From Trichobilharzia regenti (taxonomy: Eukaryota > Platyhelminthes > Trematoda > Strigeidida > Schistosomatidae): 64,000 nucleotides of DNA. Position numbers and translations under genes: made by a program. Location of the stretch: assembly GCA_944472135.2 (NCBI GenBank), contig OX235267.1, forward strand, positions 32,829,312 to 32,893,311, written 5' to 3'. Below are positions 52,651 through 63,252 of the stretch, in pieces. The notes beneath the pieces were generated by a model, which did not search any database, had not been told where the DNA came from, and was given only the letters and a program-made list of their open reading frames with translations. Numbering within the stretch: the stretch's first letter is position 1; each line of letters opens with the position of its first letter.

Positions 52651-53192
52651 GTTATCAATTGTTCTATTAACTTTTCATTTTCATTTTATTCTTTATTGAC
52701 GTTATTAACAAAGTAAATATCCTGTTAATTATTACCAGCGCCCTCCCCATCCTGTACTGTGTAAGAAGAAAATTAGATGCATGCTGAAAATACCACATTA
52801 TTTCAAGTATAATTGTTTGGAACAGAGGCGTTAGAGTTATTAAAAGAAGTATTATTCTGAAGAACATAACTGACTGACCAGTGGAGTACAGCAGTTCGGG
52901 GAGGGAACAAATACTCGCCAGAGATGACGTTCACTAGTGATCACGCCATATCATGAATTGGCAGAAGTTGAAATTCATAGGCTTGTGGAGTACGTAACAA
53001 TATGATTGTTAGATGTTGAAATTAGAGACATTGTACATGATTTTTTGTTTACAACGATTCATGTTTAAATACAGATAACCTGAGAGTACAATCCGAAATA
53101 CAGTGTACTGCTGGTAGCTTCGCCTTCTCACTGGTCATTACTGTCTACTTGCTCCACTCATAACAGTGTTGTATACTTTGTATTTATTACAG
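52651..53192. other. No feature recognised
   Basis: AT-rich intron-like sequence ending in the acceptor of the next exon. Confidence 0.5.
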
Positions 53193-53322
53193 GAACCTAT
53201 TATCCTTATCCGAAGACAACTTTACAACCGGCGCTCAGCTTCTACCAGTAGACACGATTCTAACAGTGAAAGCTTCTGTGGATTATATTAATAATTTGGA
53301 CTTTAACAGTATATCCAAGTAA
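53193..53322 (+). CDS. Terminal exon of an unidentified plus-strand gene
   Basis: A TATTTATTACAG acceptor precedes a clean frame (NLLSLSEDNFTTGAQLLPVD, TILTVKASVDYINNLDFNSI, SK, stop at 53320-53322). It needs an upstream exon ending in phase 2. Protein-like composition, no recognised domain. It lies about 430 nt from the minus-strand exon at 53756, so two genes overlap or interleave here. Confidence 0.55.
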
Positions 53323-53450
53323 CCTTTTAATTAATATAACTCATTACTGTATTTTAGACAATATATTGTTACACTACTATCTCATTGACTTGGATTTTTA
53401 TTCGCATACTTGTTATGTTATTGGGCTCGCTAGACAGTCCTCTATAGGCT

Positions 53451-53671
53451 GGCCATTGGATTGGATTTCAGTGGCCTAATTGTCTATGAGCTCGATTTGT
53501 AACCAGAAGGTCCTGAGTTCCAGCCCCAGTGGGTGCGTACTGATGAAGAGCCTCAAACTAGGGCGAAAAAGCTATCCAGTACTCCCAGATGGTTTCTAAC
53601 GGTCCTCTAACCGATGTCAGTTCATGATGAAATCCTGTAACCAATCAAAATCCCTGCAAACCAACACTTGA
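53451..53671 (+). repeat. Family P hammerhead-like SINE, near complete
   Basis: Head AGTGGCCTAATTGTCTATG, a B-box-like GAGTTCCAGCCCC, module CTGATGAAGAGCC, CTAGGGCGAAAAAGC, ATCCAGTACTCC, then the family tail ending CAACACTTG. In the helix-consistent register the C3 position is A. Confidence 0.7.
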
Positions 53672-53755
53672 CTAAAAAAATACTATATCATGAAAAGGCA
53701 ACATTTTATCAAACAATTAGGAGTTGAAATCTGATTTGAAATCAATGAAACTTAC

Positions 53756-53927
53756 CTTCATCATATCGCCTAAAGTAACACTATAATATTTTTCGCGTAG
53801 ACTTTTATCATGATCCTGTCTTGTGTCAGCTACATTTCTGACTGGAACAATTTGATTATTTAAAATTCTTGATAAGTAGTCAATATTATCAAAATCTTTC
53901 ATCATATGTAGTACAAAAAGCAAATTA
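53756..53927 (-). CDS. Hypothetical protein, exon A (minus-strand gene)
   Basis: 172 nt, acceptor TTTTTTGTCTTAG, donor GTAAGT. It encodes LLFVLHMMKDFDNIDYLSRI, then LNNQIVPVRNVADTRQDHDK and YYSVTLGDMMK, ending phase 0, which fits exon B. Its first base completes a codon from an exon upstream (not in view or not recognised). Function unknown. Confidence 0.75.
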
Positions 53928-54768
53928 CTAAGACAAAAAATAATATAGGAGAAAAAAGCACGAGAACTGACCAGTTATTATTGAATTAGTTTTCTTATTA
54001 ATGAGAAAGTTTATGTTTTTGTTTAAAAAACAAAATAAAAGTATGATCATTTTACAAAACCTGTAAGCAACTGGTTACTCATGGAAACTAAGCACAATAT
54101 AAACAATAATAGCGGTTTCTAGTACAAGTGAAGTTTCTGTCACAAAGAAATTTATTAGTTCACACAAATTAAATAAACTAACTTCAGTAAATGAAAAATC
54201 CCCATATTGAAATCAAAACAAGATTTTGAGCGAACAATTGTTTTCGATAACTTCTTCTTCAGGCTCTACAGTTATAAATCCATGAATAATAGAGTACATA
54301 TAGCCAGTAAAGGCAAATGAAAATAATATCAGAAACTGTATTGGGGTGCATGTGTAAGTTGAGGTGATAGTCCATTAGTTAGCATAGTCAATTAATTGTG
54401 TATAGGGTGTTTAGTCAGAAAATGTGATGAAGTGTGAATGAACAATCGGGTGATATAGTATTGTTTTATAGTTAACAGAATACAAGTGTCCTTGGGGTGA
54501 GGAAATGCGATAACCACAAAATACATGTAAAGACACGTTAAAAAATGAGGCACTGGATGTGAGGGCTGACCGATAATGTCTAATGATAAAATAAAGAGGC
54601 TAAATTGTAAATTGTAATAAAATGCTACAGAATTGGTAGGTTTAGTATAAAATCATAAAGGTTGACAAAATAAGGGTAACAATGAGGTGAAATAAACTGG
54701 GTGGAGAAATGGATAATAAAGACATGATATCACACAATAATAATAATGATAATAATAGTACGAAAAAA

Positions 54769-55032
54769 TTACGATCCTAGTGACCTTATAGTGGGCCAGG
54801 GTAAACAAAGAGAGTGAATAAGTTTTTTCTGTACACATAGGTCTGGTCTTTCTCTATTAACCTCTAAAGCCTCAGCTATGGCTAGGAGGCGTAATCGTGT
54901 GCCTTTGGGGAGATTGTTCGGTACCCGATACGCAACTGTAAATGACTCATCTACTTTGATGTCGTGTTCGCTATCCACTAGATGAGACAGAATTGCACTA
55001 TTAATTGATTTGGTTGTTCTTTTCCCATTCAC
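54769..55032 (-). CDS. PLE endonuclease C-terminal part
   Basis: Open frame with SINSAILSHLVDSEHDIKVD, then AYRVPNNLPKGTRLRLLAIA, EALEVNRERPDLCVQKK and the LPWP end common to the other PLE copies here. The GIY-YIG motif itself is missing. Confidence 0.65.
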   Translation of the reverse strand: MNGKRTTKSINSAILSHLVDSEHDIKVDESFTVAYRVPNNLPKGTRLRLLAIAEALEVNRERPDLCVQKKLIHSLCLPWPTIRSLGS

Positions 55033-55195
55033 ACTTCATCACATTTTCTGACTAAACACCCTATACACAATTAATTGACTATGCTAACTAATGGACTATC
55101 ACCTCAACTTACACATGCACCCCAATACAGTTTCTGATATTATTTTCATTTGCCTTTACTGGCTATATGTACTCTATTATTCATGGATTTATAAC

Positions 55196-55251
55196 TGTAG
55201 AGCCTGAAGAAGAAGTTATCGAAAACAATTGTTCGCTCAAAATCTTGTTTT
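55196..55251 (+). ncRNA. Hammerhead-like motif in PLE terminal repeat
   Basis: GAGC CTGAAGA, a short loop with GAAGTTATC, GAA, then the palindrome AACAATTGTT, C and GCTC. Helix I is GAGC/GCTC. Helix III is the 10-nt palindrome. Helix II is minimal and needs an unpaired base. The mirror copy is at 54215-54270 on the minus strand. Hammerheads in PLE terminal repeats are known from published work on other animals. Confidence 0.5.
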
Positions 55252-55439
55252 AAACTAACTTCATTTATTAACTACATATGATAAATTGTAAGTTAGATTT
55301 GACATCAGTTAGAGATGGGATACATTAATGACCTCACCAGAGATCGAACTCAGGACGTTCAGATTACATGAAAAGGACATGAGCACCCAGTGACCGGTCC
55401 ATGAATTCTAACTCCCGCCATTCCGCGATATATATATAT

Positions 55440-55626
55440 GTGCGTCGGTGGCACAGTGGTTAGGACTCTCTCCGACCATGCACATGGTCCGAGGTTCGAT
55501 CCCCTGCCGGCGCACACCTGATATCTATGCTCGGCCGTCAAAATTTGGGCTACCGATATCACATGCTGAAAATTCCATACTTGTACAAAAAATACAGTGT
55601 GGAATCAAGCTGTAATCAAAAAAATA
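55440..55626 (+). repeat. tRNA-SINE family Q, full copy
   Basis: Plus strand: GTGCGTCGGTGGCACAGTGG, GAGGTTCGATCCCCTG, then the body to GGAATCAAGCTGTAATC and an A-rich end. It follows a short TA tract. Confidence 0.85.
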
Positions 55627-55744
55627 TGGTGAGACCATTAAATAATGACATCAGTGAGTACCTGACTTGCTGAGACCAATCTCGACCTCTTGCTGAAACA
55701 GGAGGCAACCCAAAAGAACGCTGGACTACCTCCCAGTGTTCTTA

Positions 55745-55935
55745 TGGTCAACAAACTCGCTCTGTAACATGAAAGTCCTGGGTCCAGTCCTCAGTAAGGT
55801 CATACCATAGGAGAGTCACAAACCAGAACGAGACAGCTGTCCAGTGCTCCTCGATTTTCAGTCGATTTCTAGCTGATGTTCACTTGTGATTTAACTTGGA
55901 AACAATCAAATCCACGCAAAATCAACACTTGAATT
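55745..55935 (+). repeat. Family P SINE, diverged
   Basis: Head TAACATGAAAGTCCTGGGTC, module remnant AGGAGAGTCACAAACC, GAACGAGACAGCTGTCC, tail to AAATCAACACTTGAATTG. Confidence 0.6.
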
Positions 55936-56516
55936 GTGAACTATGCACTTTAGTAAAACTATCTATAATTGTCTACAATATGTACACATTAACTGAATCA
56001 GGTGAATGAGTGGATCAATACTGTTGCAAGTAAACATGATCATAGGAAGAACTCTAGAGACAAACAAAACTGATTAAGGTCATCATACGGTATGATTTTT
56101 TCATTAATCTAGCATTTCAAAAGATGAGTTCGTTTTAAAGTAATTGTTGAATGATATTATGTAGAAGAATAGTGACGGCTGTGTAATCAAACCATCCGAC
56201 TCAGAGAATACAACGAAACGAAGAACACTGCTATTTATGTAGTATTTATGAGCCAATGAAGAAACCTAAGACACTTCTACTTATTTCAACGTCTGAGTGG
56301 TTTCCTTTAAGAGTAAATACGCCAATAAACATCATTAATAAGTGACATGACTCTTTCACATTAAGTAGAAATTTTTAAGATATATTCAAATAAGCTAATT
56401 ATGTGTAATTTATTCACAGCAGGGGTACTCATAAGTTCCGGGTGGTTATATCATTCAAGTTGAACAAATAACCAAAGATTGCATTACACATATACTATGG
56501 ACTGATAAAAGAAACT
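55936..56516. other. No gene recognised
   Basis: A trace of the PLE-type tail (TCCGACTCAGAGAATACAAC) lies at about 56190-56210. Nothing else. Confidence 0.4.
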
Positions 56517-56721
56517 GTGCGTCGCGAGCATGGCGGTTAGGACGCTTGCCGACCACGCACATGGTCCGGAGTTCGATCCCCGACGGACGCACTCCTTTAC
56601 CTCGCTAAGCCAGTAATAAGACTGGTAAAGATGGGAGGTTAGGCATGCGGCTAGCAACCCCAACCTGTAAAAATAAACCCTGCTACAGAAACTTCAAGCC
56701 TCTAGCTTGAAGCCCTATGTT

Positions 56722-58317
56722 ATTACTGGCAAAAGTAAGCGATGTAATGTTTTTCCCTCTTGTGATGTTAATGCTCTTAATCTGTCTTTTTTACGCTCTC
56801 CTTCTACTATAACCACTTCTAACGTTACCAATCTTGTAGCTGATAACTTCCAGGACTTCAATACTCTCGATGTTTTGAAATGTCTTAAAACTCTTAAGCC
56901 CTCACATAGTCTTGGCCCTGATAGCATACCTGCATATGTTCTAAAACAATGTGCAGATGCTTTATGTTCTCCTCTAACTAATATCCTAAATGCTTCTTTC
57001 CGTGAAAACGTTGTACCTGTTCCATGGAAAGACATTAAAATAGTCCCTGTCCCTAAACCTGGAAATAGCAAGAACGTAAAGTTCAGACCCATCGCCATCA
57101 CTTCCCCGTTTCTAAAGCTCATGGAAAAACTAGTACTTCTTAAACTCGAACCCTCCCTTAAAAGCTTCGAAGACCCCAAACAATTTGCCTACAGACAGGG
57201 TAGGAGTACTTTAGACGCTGCAGCCGTCTTACACAACAGTATTACCTCATCATTAGACAAAGGTGCCAAATATGTCCGCTGCACGTTTCTTGACTTTACT
57301 TCTGCTTTCGACTCTGTACCTAGAAGTCTCTTGCTAAATAAGCTCTCCATGACACAAACCGAGTCCTGGGTCACTAACTGGTTGCATTCCTACTTTTCAA
57401 ACAGAATGCAGTACACCGTATACAAAGGCCAATCCTCCTCTGCTGTGCTCACAGAAGCTGGTGTCCCCCAAGGTGCTGTACTCTCCCCACTTCTCTTTTC
57501 TTTCTTCCTACATGACCTACCGTCTTCAAATGACATTAACTTTGTCAAATATGCTGATGACCTAACTGTATCTTTACCTGTCAAATGTCAAAGTGACTGC
57601 TCTAAACTAAATGGCTTCTTATCGGAAATTAGCCAATGGTCCAAGGAAAACGGTCTAACCTTAAACCCCTCCAAATGCCAAACAGTTAATTTCACCCTTA
57701 GGCATAAATCTGACCTAAACAAACTGGTTAGCACTCACGAGGTGTGCAACATAGATGGCAGTGAAATAGAAACCAAGTCGGAAATTAAATACCTAGGCGT
57801 CACTCTATCTTCTGATCTTTCCTGGTCGTCTCATATCTTGACGATTTCCAAGAAAATATACCGTCTTACCTTCTACATCAAGAAGTTAAGACATTCTGGT
57901 GTAACCCAACCCTTACTCCTACAATTTGTTAACTCCCGTATTCTGCCTATTATTCTCTATTGCTCCCCCTTAGTCTTTCCTGGGCTATTGAAGAAAGACT
58001 ATACCTTATTACGTAGGATGTTAAAGGTTGTCAGCAGGGTAAGCAGTTTGCCACTTAGCCAGCTTGTTAATATTCTGGTGGACAGGCACATGGACTCATG
58101 TGAAAAATGGGCGAAATCCATTTTATCTGACTCACAACACCCTCTACATTCACAACTCTCCCCATGTATCTCTTCAGGGAAAACAAGAAGCCTATATAGG
58201 AAACTATATGCCCGCACTAGTAAGTACAAAAACTCATCCATACCCTACCTAGCCCGTGTTCTGTGCGATAAAGAATGCATCAGGCATGAAACCTTTAACT
58301 TATTAAATAGTCAGTAG
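56722..58317 (+). CDS. CR1-type reverse transcriptase, intact frame
   Basis: The frame opens upstream in the SINE (56707), so the natural start is lost. RT motifs (residues counted from 56707): LKPSHSLGPDSIPAYVL (64-80), FRPIAITSPFLKLMEKL (127-142), TFLDFTSAFDSV (193-204), GVPQGAVLSPLLF (252-264), KYADDLTVSL (281-290), LNPSKCQTVNF and EIKYLGVTLSSDLSWSSHI. All catalytic aspartates are present and there is no stop until TAG at 58315-58317, so the insertion is young. It copies RNA at the nicked target. Confidence 0.85.
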   Translation: MTGKSKRCNVFPSCDVNALNLSFLRSPSTITTSNVTNLVADNFQDFNTLDVLKCLKTLKPSHSLGPDSIPAYVLKQCADALCSPLTNILNASFRENVVPVPWKDIKIVPVPKPGNSKNVKFRPIAITSPFLKLMEKLVLLKLEPSLKSFEDPKQFAYRQGRSTLDAAAVLHNSITSSLDKGAKYVRCTFLDFTSAFDSVPRSLLLNKLSMTQTESWVTNWLHSYFSNRMQYTVYKGQSSSAVLTEAGVPQGAVLSPLLFSFFLHDLPSSNDINFVKYADDLTVSLPVKCQSDCSKLNGFLSEISQWSKENGLTLNPSKCQTVNFTLRHKSDLNKLVSTHEVCNIDGSEIETKSEIKYLGVTLSSDLSWSSHILTISKKIYRLTFYIKKLRHSGVTQPLLLQFVNSRILPIILYCSPLVFPGLLKKDYTLLRRMLKVVSRVSSLPLSQLVNILVDRHMDSCEKWAKSILSDSQHPLHSQLSPCISSGKTRSLYRKLYARTSKYKNSSIPYLARVLCDKECIRHETFNLLNSQ

Positions 58318-58722
58318 AACCAATGGATCTCGTCTTTCCAACTCACATCATTTATAGGTACAACGTTTTCTCGCTCTTCATTCTGTATTTATTTTTGTTA
58401 TGTGCTGTTTTGTTTCTCTCTTCCTTGCAAACTCTACTTAAAACATTCTTGTTCGTTCTTTCACACTCTGTATATCTCGACCATTTTGCTATCGCTTACG
58501 CCAGTAAATATGCTAGTAGTATCTACTTTTCTAACACCTTCAAACACTTTAATTTTGGCTTTGCTACCGACATACTAATATGTTGTTGAGATAACTTTAA
58601 TCTATGTAGAACTTTATTTATTGTTAATGTAAAAACTGGATGCAATATTGTAGTAAAATGCTGAGAATTCCATTCTGTATCACAAGTACTGATTTGGAAT
58701 AAAGCTTATGTTATGTTATGTT
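56722..58722 (+). mobile_element. CR1/Jockey-type non-LTR retrotransposon, 5' truncated
   Basis: About 2.0 kb: RT ORF to 58317, then a 3' untranslated region ending AATAAAGCTTATGTTATGTT, i.e. short TTATG repeats as the tail. Endonuclease and ORF1 are missing, the usual 5' truncation. Host SINE on both sides with a 6-bp TSD. Confidence 0.85.
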
Positions 58723-58750
58723 CCATCGGGAACGTGAAGGAATAAAAAAA

Positions 58751-60518
58751 GATAATAGTAATTGGAAAGAACTTTTCTTAACCATTAGTACTTGCTGGCC
58801 ACATAGAAGGGGGCTAAACATCGTCAGTTGAAACAATTTGAATTCTGACTAGATACTTGAGTGAACTGGTCACCTGCGGAAGTGAATTTCCCGCTTTCAG
58901 ATCAAAGAGATGAAAATCACTGAATACCTACACGCTTGGAATGTAAAACGTAACTGTAGTATGTAACTGACTTGCTGTTGAAGAATGTTGAGACAGAGAA
59001 TTTCATTCCGCGTTATAAATTGTATAGCAAGTGTGCTAGAATAGGAAAATTTTCCAAAGCTGTTACTCAACTCTTTTACAAATCACATATTCACTGCTAC
59101 ACAGTTCTGTTAAATAAAGGGATTATCGAATGCATATAGTCTGTAGTCCACTTATATTAGATCTCAGGACAAAATATACACTTTAGTTGTGAAGATGTCT
59201 GAGGCTTTGGAATGCGATGAAATAGGATACCTGTTTGGATCGTAAAGGAAAGCATGATTGTGTCAAGTGGGTGAGACAAGAGGATAATATGAGCAACATC
59301 TGCAGGGAACACGGGATTAATCAGAGTAGTGGACTCTAGCCATTGTCATAATGTGTAACTTCTAATGCATGAATAATTAGAACTATCATATTTGTAACTT
59401 CAAGGCACTATAACACTTTTATTACCACCCAGGAAAGACTGTCGGGAATTGACACATCTGAGTAGTCTGTGGGGTAGACCAATGTGGGGTTACATGGATT
59501 TCGCTGAGATTTACAGCTTTAAAATGATTACAGAAATAGCAAACTTCACGAAAGGAAGTCATCAGCAGACGCATATTGTAAGAGCGATAGTCAAGTAAGA
59601 GCTAATATTTCAGTTTATTTTTAAGGTGATGGAGAACTCCTATGTCTGCGCAGTCGGAAAATGGAAATGAGTAAAAGAGTAAAACGAGATATTTGGGTAA
59701 ATAAAGACCTGTAGCACGTGATCTTCCCCGTTTCCCCAGAATTTTCGCGTTTATAAACGAGAATCTTTTTGCACTTTCGAATAATATTTTTTCTTATTAA
59801 CGCATTTTAAACATGTTTCAGTGAACAGTGCATTTCTCAATAATATCTGAAGATATAATTCCATATCTCAAGTGGGAACACTTTCACTAGTTTCCCAAGT
59901 GACCCATCATGTAACTCATTGTGTTTTTATTAATACAACAGAATATTACTATCGCCACATAAACTTCATTCTTTTCAAAATGAGGCGTTGGGTCAAACTG
60001 AGCTACTCATTTCCATGTTAACAAGGAAACTCACAAACCTATGGTACACAAACAATATAGGAATTTCCAGGAAATATGAGATGCAAACAGGGGAGTTTTA
60101 CGACAGCGTGGCATTATTTATCTCAAAGTTTTGAGGCGACCTCCAAAACTGCCAGAAATGTCCTAGAAAAAAAGTAGTGAGCATTCTGAAAAATACAAAT
60201 GCATTTGTCTATATTCCATACGGAACCCAGTCACCCACCAAAGTGAGTTCATTATTAACGCTGATATTTTGATGGCTTTAAATTGATCAAAATATCATGA
60301 TTTGGTCAATATCACATCATAAATATTTTGAAGAGAAAACAGTAGTAAATAGTCCCAGCTAGCTTTGACTTTCGGTGCACTGCAGAATGTTTGAGACAGA
60401 CTTCAGGCACATTTCAGTACTTTGCATCAAGCTTAAGTGCATTGTTCCACTTTCAGCAGTGCGACCGAAGATTTTTACCCCGAGGAAAATGCTAGCTGGG
60501 GTGTTTCTAAGAGCGCAA
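58751..60518. other. No gene recognised
   Basis: About 1.8 kb without a supported exon, RNA gene or repeat. Confidence 0.45.
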
Positions 60519-60525
60519 ACATGAT

Positions 60526-60724
60526 TTATTTATTTTATTTATTTTTGATTACAGCTTGATTCCACACTGTATTTTTTGTACAAGTATGGAATTTTCAGCA
60601 TGTGATATCGGTAGCCCAAATTTTGACGGCCGAGCATAGATATCAGGTGTGCGCCGGCAGGGGATCGAACCTCGGACCATGTGCATGGTCGGCGAGAGTC
60701 CTAACCACTGTGCCACCGACGCAC
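60526..60724 (-). repeat. tRNA-SINE family Q with TSD
   Basis: Minus-strand full unit, precisely bounded by ACATGAT on both sides (60519-60525, 60725-60731). The T-rich left end is the poly(A) tail of the minus-strand copy. Confidence 0.85.
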
Positions 60725-60731
60725 ACATGAT

Positions 60732-61298
60732 GATGAAAATACTTTCATCAAGCAATTTTCAAAAACCTTTTGATGTGAGTCATCAAAAAGAGGTGAATAT
60801 CTCCTCTAAAATTTCCAAATTTACCAAAACCTACACAGAAAAACGAAGAGGTGAAAAAATAATGTAACGCAAAAAATCAATCTCCCACATTTTCTTATCA
60901 CCAGGCTACGAGTCCAATATGCAATACTAATTTCGAGAGCTGATGTGAGCTAAATTAGTTTCTTTACAATCTCTTCCTAGTTTTAAGGTGATAGTTATCG
61001 GTTTTTGGCAAACGTCTAAGTAGTTCATCCCCCTACTCGATTTCAGTAGCTTTGGTCGACTCCTAAAGAGTAGTCCGTGGACTGATTATGCCTGGTTTCT
61101 ATTATGCGGCGTGTTAAGACCATTTCTATTCTGTGAATAGAACTGATCCTCTCACTTTTCAGTCGTTTGTCAAGGTCAAAAGGAAAAATGACAATGATTA
61201 TACATAATAGAACAGAAAGGAAACCCTAGGACAGATTGCTAATGAAACTTGAAATTAATGTATATTTATATATGTGTCAATAACAATCTTTGTTTTAG
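60732..61298. other. No gene recognised
   Basis: AT-rich; ends in the possible acceptor of the next entry. Confidence 0.45.
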
Positions 61299-61443
61299 GG
61301 TAGTGATATATGAAGTAGTCAGAAGAGTCATACAAGGGAGAGTGGGAAGAAGTAAAAGGATTTACTTTGGTGTATACCCATTAATAGTGTATCTGAGTAT
61401 TGGAGGGATAGGTCGTTTGGAGACAGTCTTCAAGTCGCTGCAT
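61299..61443 (+). CDS. Weak candidate internal exon
   Basis: Acceptor CTTTGTTTTAG and donor GTATGTT enclose 48 codons (VVIYEVVRRVIQGRVGRSKR, IYFGVYPLIVYLSIGGIGRL). Opposite-strand ORFs lie next to it, so at least one of the two sets is chance. Confidence 0.25.
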
Positions 61444-61470
61444 GTATGTTCTATCCCCTCCTAAAGCTTT

Positions 61471-61697
61471 TCACCGAAGTTGCAGTAGCCACATTCTCCC
61501 GTACAGAGTTGTAGAGGTGTTCAACTGGAAGCAATGAGAAATGGGAGAGCAGTCGATTCTTTTCTCATTGGCGAGCCATCCCTCGTGGACTGCCATGAAG
61601 AACCATATGCATGCAAGTTGCCGTATGGCATGTGTTAAGATCGTGCCACTATTTTGAACAGAGTTAATCCCTTCACTCGTCAGTTGTCCGGAGTAAT
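61471..61697 (-). CDS. Weak candidate terminal exon
   Basis: After acceptor CGTTCTTTCAG the minus strand encodes YSGQLTSEGINSVQNSGTIL, then HAIRQLACIWFFMAVHEGWL and on to LQLR and TGA. It needs a preceding exon in phase 1. No family recognised. Confidence 0.3.
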
Positions 61698-61788
61698 CTG
61701 AAAGAACGATAACAGCGAAATAAGAAGAAATATGTAAGAACAAATAGATGGTGAAATTTAATACTCGAAAATGAATCAGTTAAAATGA

Positions 61789-62072
61789 TTAATAAATAAT
61801 AACAAAGCAAGAAAATAAACAGCGAGAGCAGTCAGAAGGTTGAGACAAGAGGAAATGAGCTATCGGCGAGGATGAGTTAAGGTGCGCCTCAATTAATACT
61901 ATGGTGTGGGGTTTGTCAAGGGATAAATCATTTGGAACCAATCCGTGTGTCGCTGCCTGTTGAATCCCTCTACGCTTAAAGTTTATCACTGGCATTACAA
62001 CATCCATACCTGCAAAATCCAGGGGGAAAGAAACTTACCAAACAAACCAAAGACAAAAACGTCACAAACCAT
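61789..62072 (-). CDS. Candidate small gene with a 29-nt intron
   Basis: ATG at 62072 opens MVCDVFVFGLF G. A GTAAGT...TTTTGCAG intron (62010-62038, 29 nt) then joins in frame to GMDVVMPVINFKRRGIQQAA, THGLVPNDLSLDKPHTIVLI, ending VIIY and a stop at 61789. Introns this short are known in schistosomes. The downstream part after SQPSD may be read-through of an unrecognised donor. Function unknown. Confidence 0.35.
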
Positions 62073-62299
62073 GTAATTTAACCATAAACCAAATTTATGA
62101 AATTTAAATAATGCTTATCCATGCCTGTACATTTGGTGTGTCCTACACAGGTAGGAAGAAATGTGTATTTTATTAAAACTTTATTATTGAGTATGATTGC
62201 TAATCGTAAATGTAATTTAACATATTGATGGTGCCTGTAAACTGGCGTCCCTCATGTACAAAATGAGAATATATTATTATTAAACATCTAGGTAACTAA

Positions 62300-62520
62300 T
62301 TAGCCGATTGTAGCTTGTTGTGACTGACTTGATTTCTTCAGTCTTTCATAATGTGGTGTATCCCGACTTTTCACCCACTCCGAAAGAATGGCACCTTGTT
62401 TAAGTAGTAGGGGTATGCTCGACTGTCTGTGTGACATCAAAGTGAAAGCAGGTATATAGTAGACGGTGATAAAAGATCTTTCCGAGTATTGCACGAAGTG
62501 AATACCATGGCTACTGCAAA
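62300..62520 (-). CDS. Weak candidate exon
   Basis: The minus strand encodes SHGIHFVQYSERSFITVYYI, then RQSSIPLLLKQGAILSEWVK and SRDTPHYERLKKSS, ending TAA. A possible acceptor (CCATTTGCAG) is upstream. No known family. Confidence 0.25.
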
Positions 62521-62549
62521 TGGCTAAAGATAACCCGATTGGTAACATC

Positions 62550-62894
62550 CGATGCTAAGATCTTTCATTGCTATTTTTATCAGTTACAAGGTGCGTAGGG
62601 CCAGAAGGTCCCAAGCTAGATGTCAAGGAACTAAACCCTAAGTTCCTATTGTTATGAAGACGCTCCAAACTGATGATTACTAAGACCGATTCTCGACTTT
62701 AACTCCAAAACACCAGTGGTTATAAGAATGAAGATGTATTATTTAGCAACTAAAATCGAGGTTAGTACATAGCCGATAAACAAATGTTTATACAAAATAT
62801 GAAGTAATTTTATTCGTTTTCGTTCGTCTTCGTCGAACTTGTACACAATCAAACCATTCGCGCCTAATCTTCCCACGTTTCACTTATCAATCGC
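62550..62894. other. No feature recognised
   Basis: Nothing supported. Confidence 0.5.
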
Positions 62895-63252
62895 TGTCAG
62901 TCACGTCTCATAAACCGTTAATGCCCAGCTCTTGCTGCACTCGGGCTCACGCTGTTCCTTGAAGTTTCTCAGAAACGCTTAGTAATAACGGACGCAAAAA
63001 CCAAAAAAACCGATTGGCGACTCGAGGATTCTTTATTGTAACACCAACATATAAACACTGTTATAACTAAGGTCTGTGAAAAAATATTACAATAATAAAT
63101 CACAATGTAAATTCTGACAGTTTTTTACTCTTCTTTCTGAACAGCGACCGATGAGACGATGACTGGTGTATTGATGCCTCCGCGAAAATTGGGGAAGTTG
63201 GTTTTGAGCAAACAACCATGAATTGATCGTTCAATCTTCAATTACATTGACA
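62895..63252 (-). repeat. BEL/Pao LTR
   Basis: 358 bp, the same length and family as 18944-19301, with termini TGTCAGT and ATTGACA on the plus strand. The neighbouring pentamers differ (ATCGC, CCTCC), so it is not a solo LTR with TSD. A purine-rich stretch lies just to the right (rc of 63253-63296), which suits a 3' LTR of a minus-strand element extending beyond the window. Confidence 0.75.

Larger units (their letters stand above)
54187..55251 (-). mobile_element. Penelope-like element with perfect 226-bp inverted repeats and TSD
   Basis: Arms 54215-54440 and 55026-55251 are exact reverse complements as read. A 28-nt extension (54187-54214) sits on the 3' side of the minus-strand element, and AAACTAACTTCA flanks both sides (54175-54186, 55252-55263), a 12-bp TSD. 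Perfect arms mean a recent insertion or gene conversion. Only the end of the endonuclease is retained inside. Confidence 0.85.
56517..58750 (+). repeat. tRNA-SINE family T split by a CR1-type insertion
   Basis: The SINE runs 56517-56721 (head GTGCGTCGCGAGCATGGCGG, B box GGAGTTCGATCCCCG, body, CTAGCTTGAAGCCCTATGTT) and resumes at 58723 (CCATCGGGAACGTGAAGG). The intervening LINE has TATGTT at both edges (56716-56721, 58717-58722). Confidence 0.85.
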
